In this document: piece after piece, positions 16,301 to 25,100 of the stretch | Numbering within the stretch: position 1 is the first letter of the stretch | How the letters are laid out: every line of letters starts with the position of its first letter | Notes under the pieces: generated by a model | What the model saw: only the letters and a program-made list of their open reading frames with translations | The model's database searches: none | Told to the model about the DNA's origin: nothing | From: Photorhabdus australis DSM 17609 | Lineage (GTDB): Bacteria > Pseudomonadota > Gammaproteobacteria > Enterobacterales > Enterobacteriaceae | Reading direction: 5' to 3' | Assembly: GCF_000711895.1 (NCBI RefSeq) | Contig: NZ_JONO01000046.1 | Location: forward strand, 1-39,647 | DNA: 39,647 nucleotides | Translations under genes and position numbers: made by a program

Positions 16301-19104
16301 GCACTGAAACCTTGTTCAGCATCCCGCCCATGACATTGATAGACCAATGTATCGGTATACAGCGCTCGCAGGATTGCAGCATCGGCGTTTTGCTCAATGG
16401 CCGGGTCGAGCAGGGAATTGACATCAGGCCCGGTATTGACATGGGCTGAGTGCGGCACAGATTTAGCCACAGGGAAGCTGTAATGCTGCTCATCGAATGG
16501 ATAGAGTGGCGCATGGCATTTTACTCCGGTGAGCGGGAAAAGGTGCTGCCAATCAAGATGAACACCAGCACAGTAAAGTTGCATAAGTGCCGTTTGCTGT
16601 GCGGTTTCTGGGGAACTTTGACGCTGTGTACCGGCAATCCAGGTTTCTTGTGGCAGATTGACTCGCCGCCCGATACCGGTTAACTGTGCATCAGCACCAA
16701 ATTCGACGAATAATGTAACGCCTTGCTGGCGGGCAAATTCAATTGCCTGATAATAGCGTACAGTCTGGCGCATATGATTACGCCAGTAGTCTGATGAACC
16801 TAGTTGCTCAGTAGTTGCAATATTCGCAGTTAGGGTAGAAATCAGCGGAATTTCTCCCGATATCGGCTGTAAGCCGTTACAGCGCTGGGAAAACTCATCC
16901 AGAATTGAATCAAGCATGGCTGAATGTGCTGCACAGGCAACGTTAAGACGCTGGTAGCGAATCTGCTGTTGTTCCAGACGTTGTGCCAGAATATCAATTT
17001 CCGCCGCTGTCCCGGCCCAAACCCAGTGTTGCGGGCCATTGCAAACCGCCAGATCCAATGCCCGTGAATGGGTAAAGGGAAGAATATCTTCTTCGTTGGC
17101 AAAGATCGCCAGCATCGCTCCCCCCCGGGAGCATTTTTGCATCAGTTTGCCCCGTACCGCGATTAGCGGCATCACTTGTTCAGGCGTGAAAATCCCGGCA
17201 ACCACGGCTGCGGCAAATTCTCCGACGGAGTGCCCCAATACGTAATCCGGTTTTAATCCAAGCGCTTGCCAATGTGCCGCCAGAGCAATTTGATGAGCCA
17301 CAATTGCCGGTTGTGCGTATTCGGTGGTGGCTAATGCGGCATCATGTTCTCCGAACATCACTGCTTTTAATGGCAATGCTAACTCGGATGTACAGGCAGC
17401 ACAGCAACGATCCAACATAGCGGCAAAAACCGGAGAGCTGGCATACATGGCTTTGCCCATGCCAGACCATTGACAGCCCTGGCCGCTGAATTGCCAGAGT
17501 TGTTTACTTTCGCTATTAACTTGCCCGCTAAAAATGTTTGGCGTTGGGCTATTGTTCGCAAAGGTGGACAGGTTTGCCGCACTTTGTGGTGTCAATGTCA
17601 GTGCTAAGCGCCAGGGGAGTGAAAGGTCGCGTCCCTGCAATGCGGTCCAGGCCAGATCTGCATGGTGTTCTGGTGCATCATTGAGTGCCGTCGCGTAACG
17701 CTGTGCTAATTGGCGTAATGAGGATTCAGAAGCAGCAGAGAGCAATAACGGCGAAATTTGTGAATTATGGGCATGGCGACGCTGTAATTCTTCTGGCAAT
17801 GATTGCACCACAATATGACAGTTAGTGCCGCCAATACCGAATGAGGAAACGCCTGCGGTACGCAATTTTTGCGTCCAGTGCTGTCCTTGTGTTGCCAGTC
17901 TGAACGGACTTTGTTCCAGCCGTAATGCCGGATTTGGTTGTTGTACATTGATAGTTGGCGGAATGTAACCATGCCAGACAGACAGAACTGTTTTAATCAA
18001 GCTGGCAATACCTGCCGCAGTATCAAGATGGCCTATATTACTTTTCACTGAGCCAAGGTAACAGGGTGGTACTGCTACACTACGGTCAGAAAATATGCTG
18101 CGTAACGCGTCAACTTCTATGGGATCGCCAAGTGGTGTACCTGTACCGTGTGCTTCAATCATGCCGACATCATCAATACTGACATCTGCCAGTTGTAATG
18201 CTTCAGTAATAACGTTGCGCTGACCATTAACTGAAGGTGCAGTAAAGCCAACTTTTTCGTTGCCATCGTTATTAATTGCACTGCCACGCAATACTGCCAT
18301 GATGGGATCACCATCGCGTAAAGCATCACTCAAGCGTTTCAGCGTGACAACACCAACGCCATTGCCGCCGTAGGTGCCATTTGCCTGGCTATCAAAAGGG
18401 CGGCAATGTCCATCAGGTGAGAAGATCATTCCGGGTTGATATAAATAACCGCTTTCTTGAGGGAAAGAAACTGCCACACCACCAGCCAGTGCCATATCAC
18501 ACTCACCGGCGCGCAGGTTCTCACAAGCCATATGCACGGCAACCAGTGAACTTGAACACGCAGTTTGTACCGTGAGCGCAGGACCTTTCAGGTTTAATTT
18601 ATAGGCAGTACGCGTCGCAAGATAATCTTTATCGTTGCTGATTAGTGCCTGAAGCCCTTTAACTTTGCCGACATCGGTCATCGTAAATTGTGACCATGAA
18701 GGCCAGGTGCTAACCCGGCTACTACCGAAAACGCCTGTTTTTAGGTGTATATTACGCGGCGCATAACCTGCATGCTCAAGGGCATGCCAGGCTGTTTGCA
18801 GGAATAGGCGCTGTTGAGGATCGAGCATCTCTGCTTCCTGACGTGAATAGCCAAACAGGGTGGCGTCGAATTTTTCCGCATTCTCCAGTATCGCGGCCTG
18901 ATTGACGAAGTTTTCACTATCAATGACTTCAGGAGGAATACCTGCATCTAATAATGTTTGACGAGAGAGTGCGGCAGTACACTCAACTCCATGTTGCAGG
19001 TTATGCCAGAAAGCATGGCTATCTGGTGCCTGCGGAAAGCGGCAGGCAAGGCCAATCACTGCGATGGGATCACAATTATCGTAGTGAGGCGTTAAATCAG
19101 TCAT
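7384..19104 (-). CDS. irp1: Enlarged HMWP1-type PKS/NRPS with extra Cy-A-PCP module
   Basis: The 3906-residue synthase is about 740 residues longer than Yersinia HMWP1. Domains in order: KS 10-435 (Cys183, His319, His359); AT 535-870 (GHSVG, Ser626); methyltransferase stub 905-1020 with no SAM motif; KR 1045-1445 (TGGMGGIG, Tyr1366); ACP (Ser1515); Cy3 1577-2015 (DLLQFDVQS); C-methyltransferase 2090-2435 (VLEVGAGTG, 2260-2268); PCP (Ser2525); Cy4 2585-3010 (DLLVADGKS); A 3030-3535 (IFTSGSTGKPKG, Lys3528); PCP (Ser3586); TE 3640-3895 (GWSFGG, Ser3713, His3873). The A domain signature reads DLYNLSLIW plus Lys, a cysteine code. Yersinia HMWP1 is KS-AT-MT-KR-ACP-Cy-MT-PCP-TE, so this copy lost the first MT core and gained a module. 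It starts on the ATGA overlap with HMWP2. It should extend the HMWP2-bound chain by one ketide and two cysteines, then release it. Confidence 0.95.
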   Translation of the reverse strand: MTDLTPHYDNCDPIAVIGLACRFPQAPDSHAFWHNLQHGVECTAALSRQTLLDAGIPPEVIDSENFVNQAAILENAEKFDATLFGYSRQEAEMLDPQQRLFLQTAWHALEHAGYAPRNIHLKTGVFGSSRVSTWPSWSQFTMTDVGKVKGLQALISNDKDYLATRTAYKLNLKGPALTVQTACSSSLVAVHMACENLRAGECDMALAGGVAVSFPQESGYLYQPGMIFSPDGHCRPFDSQANGTYGGNGVGVVTLKRLSDALRDGDPIMAVLRGSAINNDGNEKVGFTAPSVNGQRNVITEALQLADVSIDDVGMIEAHGTGTPLGDPIEVDALRSIFSDRSVAVPPCYLGSVKSNIGHLDTAAGIASLIKTVLSVWHGYIPPTINVQQPNPALRLEQSPFRLATQGQHWTQKLRTAGVSSFGIGGTNCHIVVQSLPEELQRRHAHNSQISPLLLSAASESSLRQLAQRYATALNDAPEHHADLAWTALQGRDLSLPWRLALTLTPQSAANLSTFANNSPTPNIFSGQVNSESKQLWQFSGQGCQWSGMGKAMYASSPVFAAMLDRCCAACTSELALPLKAVMFGEHDAALATTEYAQPAIVAHQIALAAHWQALGLKPDYVLGHSVGEFAAAVVAGIFTPEQVMPLIAVRGKLMQKCSRGGAMLAIFANEEDILPFTHSRALDLAVCNGPQHWVWAGTAAEIDILAQRLEQQQIRYQRLNVACAAHSAMLDSILDEFSQRCNGLQPISGEIPLISTLTANIATTEQLGSSDYWRNHMRQTVRYYQAIEFARQQGVTLFVEFGADAQLTGIGRRVNLPQETWIAGTQRQSSPETAQQTALMQLYCAGVHLDWQHLFPLTGVKCHAPLYPFDEQHYSFPVAKSVPHSAHVNTGPDVNSLLDPAIEQNADAAILRALYTDTLVYQCHGRDAEQGFSAIDTIRAGRLQPCWRPLLEQLLTYCVQQSYYREVSGPTASKMYRPHNALPYAKRRSLEASLLAVFPALIHAGERLFALLSDRADLPRQSVAARSMTKSWLPAPQPCPETHYALHWRTINTANKPRSSTAYTLRSSIANDEIINHWRQAGINLQPENGNTLLLLEGNDVVELCDQVISALKCDETTPLTVITCCAQPKTTLSKEDINPTQYAVWALLRVAVEEYPHRHIQAIDIANINDTDSLSLALGYLNKHNRWLRVRGNQVSVPVLQHQPLPLSQQPMSIPHQGWHIVTGGMGGIGQISIRWLLTQGARKIAVFARRQNADWDAFVQELSQNTECEIRWVHVDVTDTPALLNAIQTLAQEDHIAGAIHAAGIADHTRLAELKHPRLSQMLSVKAQSASTLQAALQQHNAQYLLLHASAASMLGAQGQGAYAIANACLESLALTASNQLTVKTLVWGVWGGIGMASDRRLVEKLAQDGMLPFSANEGIWHFNQSLRTAFPCYLAMRLDEHHPDILRRVQADITHTTDKSPPSSRSTDNTLYQDSEQRLNWLRQHVATLLRLEQPERLAPQQDLLQFGLDSLLFLELNAVIHQQFGFRLTAGLAYQNMTLKGLNELIGDALPEQPVVSSQPEIMIDSSQRHAPFPLTPIQHAYWIGRTQAIDFGGVACHVLFEWDLALDSFDIPRFENAWNALIQRHGMLRMIVDEDGQQRILPETPWYALSQDDLRTLDDTACEQALAQRRHTLSYHVPPAEQWPLFEISVSLLPNERCRLHMNLDLLQFDVQSFRIMMDDLQLAYRQQSLAPQTFTFRDYVMAEQAQRESKEWRASWAYWQEQLLSLPPAPGLPLNPQLPQRSQPQFTTYEGRLAQSDWQILKQSWKKWGVTPSAGLLTLFAHTLEWYSRHPLFTLNLTFFNRQPFHPEVQDLIGDFTSVMLMDFDLRKTTSLRASMEKTQALLWQRLGHNHVNGVEVLRELGRQQNGEAQSRQPLTPVVFTSMLGMAQEGVAIKQSITQLLGDPVFVLSQTPQVWLDHQVMEVDGDLLFNWYCMDDVLEPGVIEALFAAYNALLVQICHQPDRIEHYDLHTPPSGHMRYDFWPQHPELHQAEQNLRAKPEIRLAEIQPRQDETQGYNLWLVAEDNLSLSLPEPLVINTDVLPLPALTEQQAFERSWQHIEQQALLGLGQTLLRHNLFTAPQQSHSREEIEQRLQLAPQYQRLLTQWLTLLNKQGFIEKTGDGYRCLQPLSHIPAPAAKLDDAVWCQTISRYVATCIGQHDTLLAGKGNALELLFADKQTTASLYSENPALRCLNQTAAEIVRQLSQTSEHFTVLEVGAGTGATSAKVLAHNPQAIESYHFTDVSPLFLDDARQLLNHYGETVKFALFDINQRIDFSQHPELGYDLIMAVNVLHDAIHLRNTLQRLSRLLKPGGWLLIIESTKRESAMQLASVGFIEGINAWTDDRGDSALLELADWRKCLEKSGYRVSLEWPGQNGPELHQQLILARAEQQARLNVREIAAQFSTLPYSMHIQQREQLPLPVAAQESMVQPLTAESGQPETEDDQLHDIEQQVIALWSSLLPQPIQRHSDFFQSGGDSLIATRMVVQLRRQGYKQANLQQLFEHPKLNDFCRTLRGVETNSATLATAEQAEKPASEQILPLTALQYAYWLGESQLFQFGNGIAHFYAELAINGLDLPRFTTAWNRVINHHGQLRGYVKDGQYHILPAVPCYTPTVIDCRNMMPNERETQLSNARDTLRTQGVPSDNWPLFDLTLYHTDDRTHLLHLTIDLLVADGKSLTLILRDLHHWYQESHWQPEPPAATIADYIQALENEKTGETWQQSRQYWLDRLPSLPDAPVLPLKDHQSQQLDQQCLTGYISSQQWQRLQQRAAEHRVSPSQVMLTLFAHILSVWSNSEHFTINVLHGNRLLMPQHCDTLVGNLSTTSLLEVDLRNITGFGDAVSRIQRQWLADLQHALFDGQLVLREKNQHRHNLNAGMPIVFNDTTGTAGKGPSGLGTLNLFGAQTPHVYLDCMLISGAEGGITIQWAILPQLFQPQVAENMFAHYQASIVALLEPNYQWSTPLPDWLPASDRTLCQNSNATKNIFPSHTLCSLIEQAVNRYPQHTAVVDASRQIDYRTLWLQSLTLAAHLQAQENQASSLIGVVMEKGWEQIVAVIAILLAGRAYLPIDASYPQQRIHQLLASGEVDTVLTQPKFVQQMSWPDNVQVISLDETLLNRLPVNFSEQNLSAHPEDLAYVIFTSGSTGKPKGVMIDHQGAVNTILDINQRIALNEYDSVLAISELTFDLSVYDLFGPLSCGAKLVIPSPGDSRQPDKLLTWLQQESVTVWNSVPAFVQLLEEYARSYPHSLDSLRWILMSGDWIPTNLPAKLYALHPELSLLSLGGATEASIWSIAYPIAQVDPNWRSIPYGKPLANQTFYVLNSSLSPCPVWVTGELYIGGQGLALGYWADSEKTEQAFITHPQTGERLYRTGDLGRWRPDGNIEFLGRNDHQIKIRGYRIELGEIEHRLCEHPEIQQALVFAHTTSTGALQLVAGLRLTDNAPVSTELLPVLPHWLQQTLPVWMCPQRFIILDTIPVSDNGKIDRRTLITLVETTQEVNSTLSAVTLNATGQAVLNLWESVLEQQDINVHESFFTLGGDSLAAVRLMVKINQTFNRQYPLSLLQTYDTVHSLAEFIEHQPENACQGVILNKGNIEQPALFIVHPIGGHLLGYRHLAANFNAQRMIGLAFAPNSLNTDKPSVAALAADYINQIRSFQPKGPYALAGWSFGGLVAYEMAHQLRAAGESVSHCILIDSFAPNVRTDLTLDEAFCHRHFLLDLQGQFPGLTLDNRAIAADTETFLQALHEALPQSAQIDSSLTALYSVWRHNLSALLDYCPPQTSQPFCLIRAEQALPDFMDYLDPTTITSRDLGWQTFGPVNVTPLDGDHYSLFQHKHVGSLVTCLKDILNSAPTTEPVKENI

Positions 19105-22100
19105 TGTGCAGCTCCTTTATGACGTTTTTCCCGTTGTTGCAGACGCTTTTGTTGTTGACGTTGACGAGGGGTAATCGACTGGCGATTTCCGTCGTAGGCA
19201 TCCTTTCGGCAGCGCAAACTGAGCGTCTCTGGTGTTGGATAAGCGAATAAATCAGTGACAGCAAGATGATGGAAACCCGCGTGTTGTAATTTGCCATGCA
19301 ATTGAATGAGTTGTAGCGAGTTGGCTCCTGCCTCAAAAAAGTTTTGTTGTGCATTAATAGGATGATTTGTTACCGATAAAAACAGGCGTTGAATTTCACT
19401 GCATATTTGTGGTTCGAACCCTTCCGAGCGCGGTGATGATGCAATGACAACAGAGGTGTTATCTTCAATCATTGTGCATTGCTGGCGTGGCATCAGTTGT
19501 TCCAATGCTGAATGCCAACTTTCTGGTTGTGCAGCAAGGGTTCGCAATAGCGCCATATAGCGGTTGAACATGTTTTGTAACTGATGCGGCTCAAATAATT
19601 CTTCGACAGCATCCCAGTTTAGGCAAAGCTCATTGTCAGATTCATAAACCTGATGATCCAACCAAATTTGTGGTGTTTGTGAGATACCCCAAACCGGTTT
19701 CATCCATGATGAACGTGAAAGGAATTGCCCTTCATGTGTGCCCAGTGCACTGGTGAAAACGACGGGCATAATAGCAGCATCAGGGCCACGGCTCTGCGCC
19801 AGTTCACGCATTACTCTGATAGCTGAAATATGGCGGTGATCCAGATCCTGCCATAATTGTTGTTGCAGTCGACGGGCACTTAATAACCAATTGTTTTCTG
19901 GATGCCAGGCCAGTAATGACAGTGAAGTGAAATCACCCAGAATGTGATTAATGTCTTCATGCCAGTGCGGGCGATCGAAAAGGGTAAGATTAAGGGTTAA
20001 CTCCGGTCTGGTGCTAAATGCGGACAAAACAGCCGCATAAGCCGCAATTAAGAGTGCAGAAGGGGTTATCTGATGAGGTGCAGCATGTTGCTTTAACTGA
20101 TTCCATTCATGTGCAGATAACCGATCGCTATAGCGCACAAAACGCGGGGATTGAACACTTTCCGGTGCAATACGCAAGGGTAATTGTGGGGCCAGCGGTA
20201 ATGTTTTCACTTGCTCCTGCCAATATTGGAGTGAGTTTTGATGTATCGGCGTTTGTTGCTGGCGTAACACACAATCCCGGAATGTGACTTTCAGTGATGG
20301 CAATTCGTGCTGTTCATCGAGGTAGAGCTGTTCTAATTCAGCCAGTAATATCTGCATGCTTAACCCGTCTAGTAACAAATTGTCCAGGCTGACAAATAGT
20401 CGGGAAATAGGGCTGTGGTCTTGAGCAAGTTGGAAATCGAACACCGGCCAGTGACTGGCATCTAATACCTGATGTGACAGTCGTTCGCGTAGTGTGTCTG
20501 CTTCAGTGATATCAGTGAATTGGTGTCGCTTGACCGAGAACGTTGGAACATCTTTCAATATTTGTTGCTGTCCATTAATCACAACAGTTCTAAGCACCGG
20601 ATGACGCTGGATCAGGCGATTTAATACCCGGTTCAGCCGTTGAACATCTAACTGCTCTATCCGGTATTCGATAAAGAAATGAGCGCCAACGCCACTGAGA
20701 GCAAAACCAGGATGGCGTCCAACCAAATAAGCTTGCTGAACTTCAGTTAATGGGAAAGGCTGATATTCATTCTGTTCTTTTGGTATTGAATAGGTTTCTG
20801 ATGCAGTTTCAGACAGAGGAACAAGCGTAGCAGCAAACGCCGCTAATTGCGGGTTACGGAAAAGATGTCCAAGTTCGCCTTTGAAGGCTTGTTGTGTCAG
20901 TTCACCAATCAGACGTGTAGCCAGAAGACTATCACCGCCAAGTTGGAAAAAGTCACTACTACGGCCTAACTGCTCTGTATTTAGCAGGCGTTGCCAAATG
21001 TTGGCAACGGTTTGTTCCACCGGATTCAACAAGGTCATTTCATTCTGGTGTGACACGGCTGTTTTTGTGGCGGATTGCAGGGTTTGCGACAGCATCTTAC
21101 GATCAATTTTGCCGTTAGGTGTCAGGGGCAGACGCGGAATAACATGTAAACGCTGTGGGATCATATATCCCGGCAAATGTTGCGCCAGTACGGATTTAAT
21201 TTTTTCCCGATCAGGAATAGTGACGCTGTCACTTACTTGCATCAACAATACATTAAGATTGCCGATGGTAATGGGTGTTTCCGCCTGTAGCGGTAAAAGA
21301 GACAGCCATTGTGACGCAGAGCGTAGCTGAATACCGTGAGGTGAGAGCAATTCTGTTGTAATCAGAGAGAGAGACGAGGCTTGTTGCAACTCCATGGCTA
21401 ACACCAACGCACCTGGTTGTGCCAGGGGCATCAACGCCTTGATGCAATTTGCTGGATCTTGCTCGCGGTGTAACACATTGTTTAGCAAGATGATATCTGC
21501 CTGATGCTGTAGCGACTCTGGAATTTGTTTTGACCAATACTGTACTGATGCATGCTTATGATCACGTAACCGTATTTGCATCTGATTGATCAGCGCTTGA
21601 GAACGTTCAAAGCCGAGGTAAGACAGATGTTGGTCAGTGATATGTTCTGCCAGCCATTGAGCACAGAGGCCACTGCGGGCGTCGAATTCCATCAAAGTAA
21701 CAGGGCGTTGTAACCGTTGGGAAAGGGCAATGATGACCTGTTTCAATCCTGCTAACCATTGCTGGGTTTCTGGTAGTACAAACAGCTGTTGTTCCGGTGC
21801 GAATTGCGGATCATCAAGTAATGTGACGGCGGCCTGTTGACCGGTAAGAATGCCACGTAGTATAGAATGCCAGCGTTCAGGAATGCATTCTGATTCATTA
21901 TTGAATGTCTTGGCTGACAACGCTGCCTGATAGACATGATGTGTCGATTCAGCCAATTGATTGCACTGACAAAGATATGCCAGCATCCGGGCAAACCAGT
22001 CATGATATTCCGGCAGTGGCTGATAATGTTTCAGACAATCGGTGAGCGATTGAGGTGAAGTAAATATAATGCCGTGACGAGACAAATGTTCTAGCAGAAA

Positions 22101-25100
22101 TATGGCAATTTGAGGCTCACGGTTATCAGCAGTTATTGCTTGAGCGGCGGGAAACAGATCACGGTAGCTTATGGGTAATTGTGGCGCACGATTTACGCGT
22201 TGGCATAAAGTATCGCCTTCCAATTCAAGGAATGCCACCAGCGATTTCTCTTTTTCACCACTAGCTAAGGCGACCCCTTTACTGATTCCGGTTACCTGAT
22301 TGAGGGCAGCATCAATTTCTCCTAACTCAATTCGGTATCCACCAATTTTTACCTGGCTATCGCGACGTCCCATAAACTCAAGCCAGCCTGCGGGGTGGTA
22401 ACAGCCCAGATCACCAGTGCGGTACCAGCGTTCTCCTTGATCGACGACGAATTGGGCAGAAGTACGCTCTTCATCATTAAAATAGCCTAATGCTATACCG
22501 GCACCACCAATCCAAAGTTCACCGACAACCCAGTCAGGGCAATCACGGCCATCTTCACCAACGACACGGTAGCGCTGGTTAGCCAAAGGATAACCGTAAG
22601 GAATGGAGCGCCACTGTGTGTCAACTTGTTTGACGATATATTCATTCGACCAGATAGCGGCTTCCGTTGCGCCACCCATAGCACTTAATACACCATCAGG
22701 ATTGAATGCACGGTAACGCTCAGGCAGTGATAAACCGATCCAGTCTCCGGACAGCATCACAGTACGAAGAGCTTTCGGCGCATCTACTTCCATCCCTTCA
22801 CAATAGGTCAGCAACATATCGAACAGCGCCGGTACGCTGTTCCATAACGTAACGTTATGATGCTCGATCAGCATTTCCCAGGTTGATGGGTCGCGGCGTT
22901 GTGCTTCGTTAATTAATACCAGCGCGCCTCCTGCACTGAGAATGCCAAAAATGTCATAGACAGAGAGATCGAAATGCAGGGCAGAAAGCGCCAGTAACCG
23001 GTCGCTACTTTGGACTTGATGACGGCGATTGATGTCTAAACAGGTATTGAGTGCGCTTTGGTGGCTGATAACCACACCTTTTGGCATCCCGGTTGAACCA
23101 GAGGTATAGATGATATAGGCCGGATCAGTAACCGCACACTTGGACATGTTTGCTAAAGGAGATAATTGTTCATCCTGATGCCAGGACATGCAGTGTATAT
23201 CTGGTGACCAAACATCATTCTGATGTTCAGGGTCAATGATAACGACATTGATCCCGGCACTTTCACAGATTGCACGACGTCGGTTTAATGGTTGATCAAC
23301 GGGAACTGGGACGTAGACACCGCCGGCGTAAAGTATGGCTAATACGGCGACAATTTGTCCGATACCTTTTTCCATGCTAATGGCAACGCGGTCTCCCGGC
23401 ATAACCGGCATTTTTTGCAGCACGGCGGCTAATCTGCGGGCTGCCAGACTTAACTCGCCATAACTCATTTTTTTATTATTAGTCACTAAAGCAACAGCAT
23501 TTGGTGTGCGTTCTGCTTGTATGAACACTGCCTCATGCAGCAGAGCGTTTGGTAGTGGCGCAGCCGTGTTATTGATTTGATTCCGCAGATGGTATTGCGA
23601 CTCAGGCATCAAATCCGGCAGCTTTTCGTTCCACTGCGTGGCGTTTTCTGTCAGATTCTCAATCAGTCCCTGATAAGCCGTGAATAAGGTATCCATTAAA
23701 CCATCAGGAAAGAGTTCATCGTTACTATCCCACTGAATATTCAGAGTATTTTCATGTTCAAAGGCAACGAAATCCAGCCATACCTGAGGTGTTTGTGATA
23801 TTCCCCAACTTGGTTTTCCCAGAACATCACGGGTATTTTCACCATATAAAGGCCGACCTAAATTGCTGGTAAATACAATTGGTGCGCCATGTGGGTGGCT
23901 ACCTCGTTTCTTGAGTTCACGTAGAACTTCTACACCAGACCAGTGACGATGTTCGTAAGCTTCGACAAAGGTTGCTTGTGCATCCTGAGCCAATTGGCAG
24001 AACGGTAAATTGTCACCAGGAATGTCCAGCAGCAGAATGTTGGTAAAATCGGCTAACATGTTGTCAACCGCGGTATGCAGTGGCGCTCTGTCAAATAGCG
24101 TCAGGTTGAACAATAAGCGCGTTGCATTGTTCCAGCGGCATAATAAAGCGGCAAATGCGGTTGCGAGTGCCATAGTGGGTGTAACACCATTTTGCTGCGC
24201 GAGTTGCTTAAAACGTTCCCAATGTTCAGGCGCTAAACGAAAACATCTGCGCTGAATATGGACATCTTTTATTAGGGAAGGGTCCCGAGCCAAAGGAAGC
24301 TGAGGAGCAAGCGGTAAAGTGTCTAACCGGTTACGCCAGAATATTTCTGCTTCTTGCCGAGCCTGTTTAAATTGGGCCTGATACTGTGTTAGATAACTGC
24401 AAAAATCATAGTCAGAACAAATAGCGGGCAGGTCGCGTTTGGCAATTAATGCTGCCAGTTCGGTAAAAAATAGACTGAAACTGGCGGCATCCATGATCAG
24501 TAGATCGATATTGGCATGCAGCCGATGTTGATTATCACCAAACAGGCTAAGCTGAATATCGAAAGTTTCCCCTTCTTCAACCTGTAATACCCGGTGGCTC
24601 AGTTGTTCACGTATGTTGTTCAACGCTTGTTGCTGCTCATTGGTTGTCAGATTGCGCAGGTCATGAACAGTTAATTTTCTCCAGTAAGCATGGGTCATAC
24701 CTTGCTGACGTCCGTCTGGCAAAAACCGCACGCGCAACATCGGATGCCGCTGAATCAGCACATGAATCGCAGCTTCCAGTTGTTCAGGTTCCAGTCCAAT
24801 ACCATCAAACTCTTGATACAAATGGCAACCAACTCCCCCCAACGTTTGTTCCGGTGAGCGTCCAACAAAATAAGCATGTTGTACTGACGTTAACGGGAAT
24901 GGGCGAGCATCTACAATCAGTGGTTGCGGCTTTGTATCTTTGGGCATTGTGTTAACAACAGGTGCATGACGTTGTAGAAGTTGGCTCCAGGCATGCAGCG
25001 TTGGCTTTTGGTAAAGTTCGCGCAGAGTGACGCGATGCCCCTGACGTCTGAATTGGTTTAACAATGCCATGATTTGCATTGAATCCAGTCCATTGCGAAT

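Noticed and set aside
7384-19104. Sequencing or assembly artefact joining two synthases
   Set aside because: The 3906-codon frame is unbroken, every added domain is complete with its carrier serine, and the start and stop junctions are the usual ATGA overlaps.
21253-21537. Minus-strand alternative frames inside irp2, as well as many antisense frames in irp1
   Set aside because: They lie wholly within long, well-recognised synthase genes and show no protein-like motifs; they are by-products of codon use.
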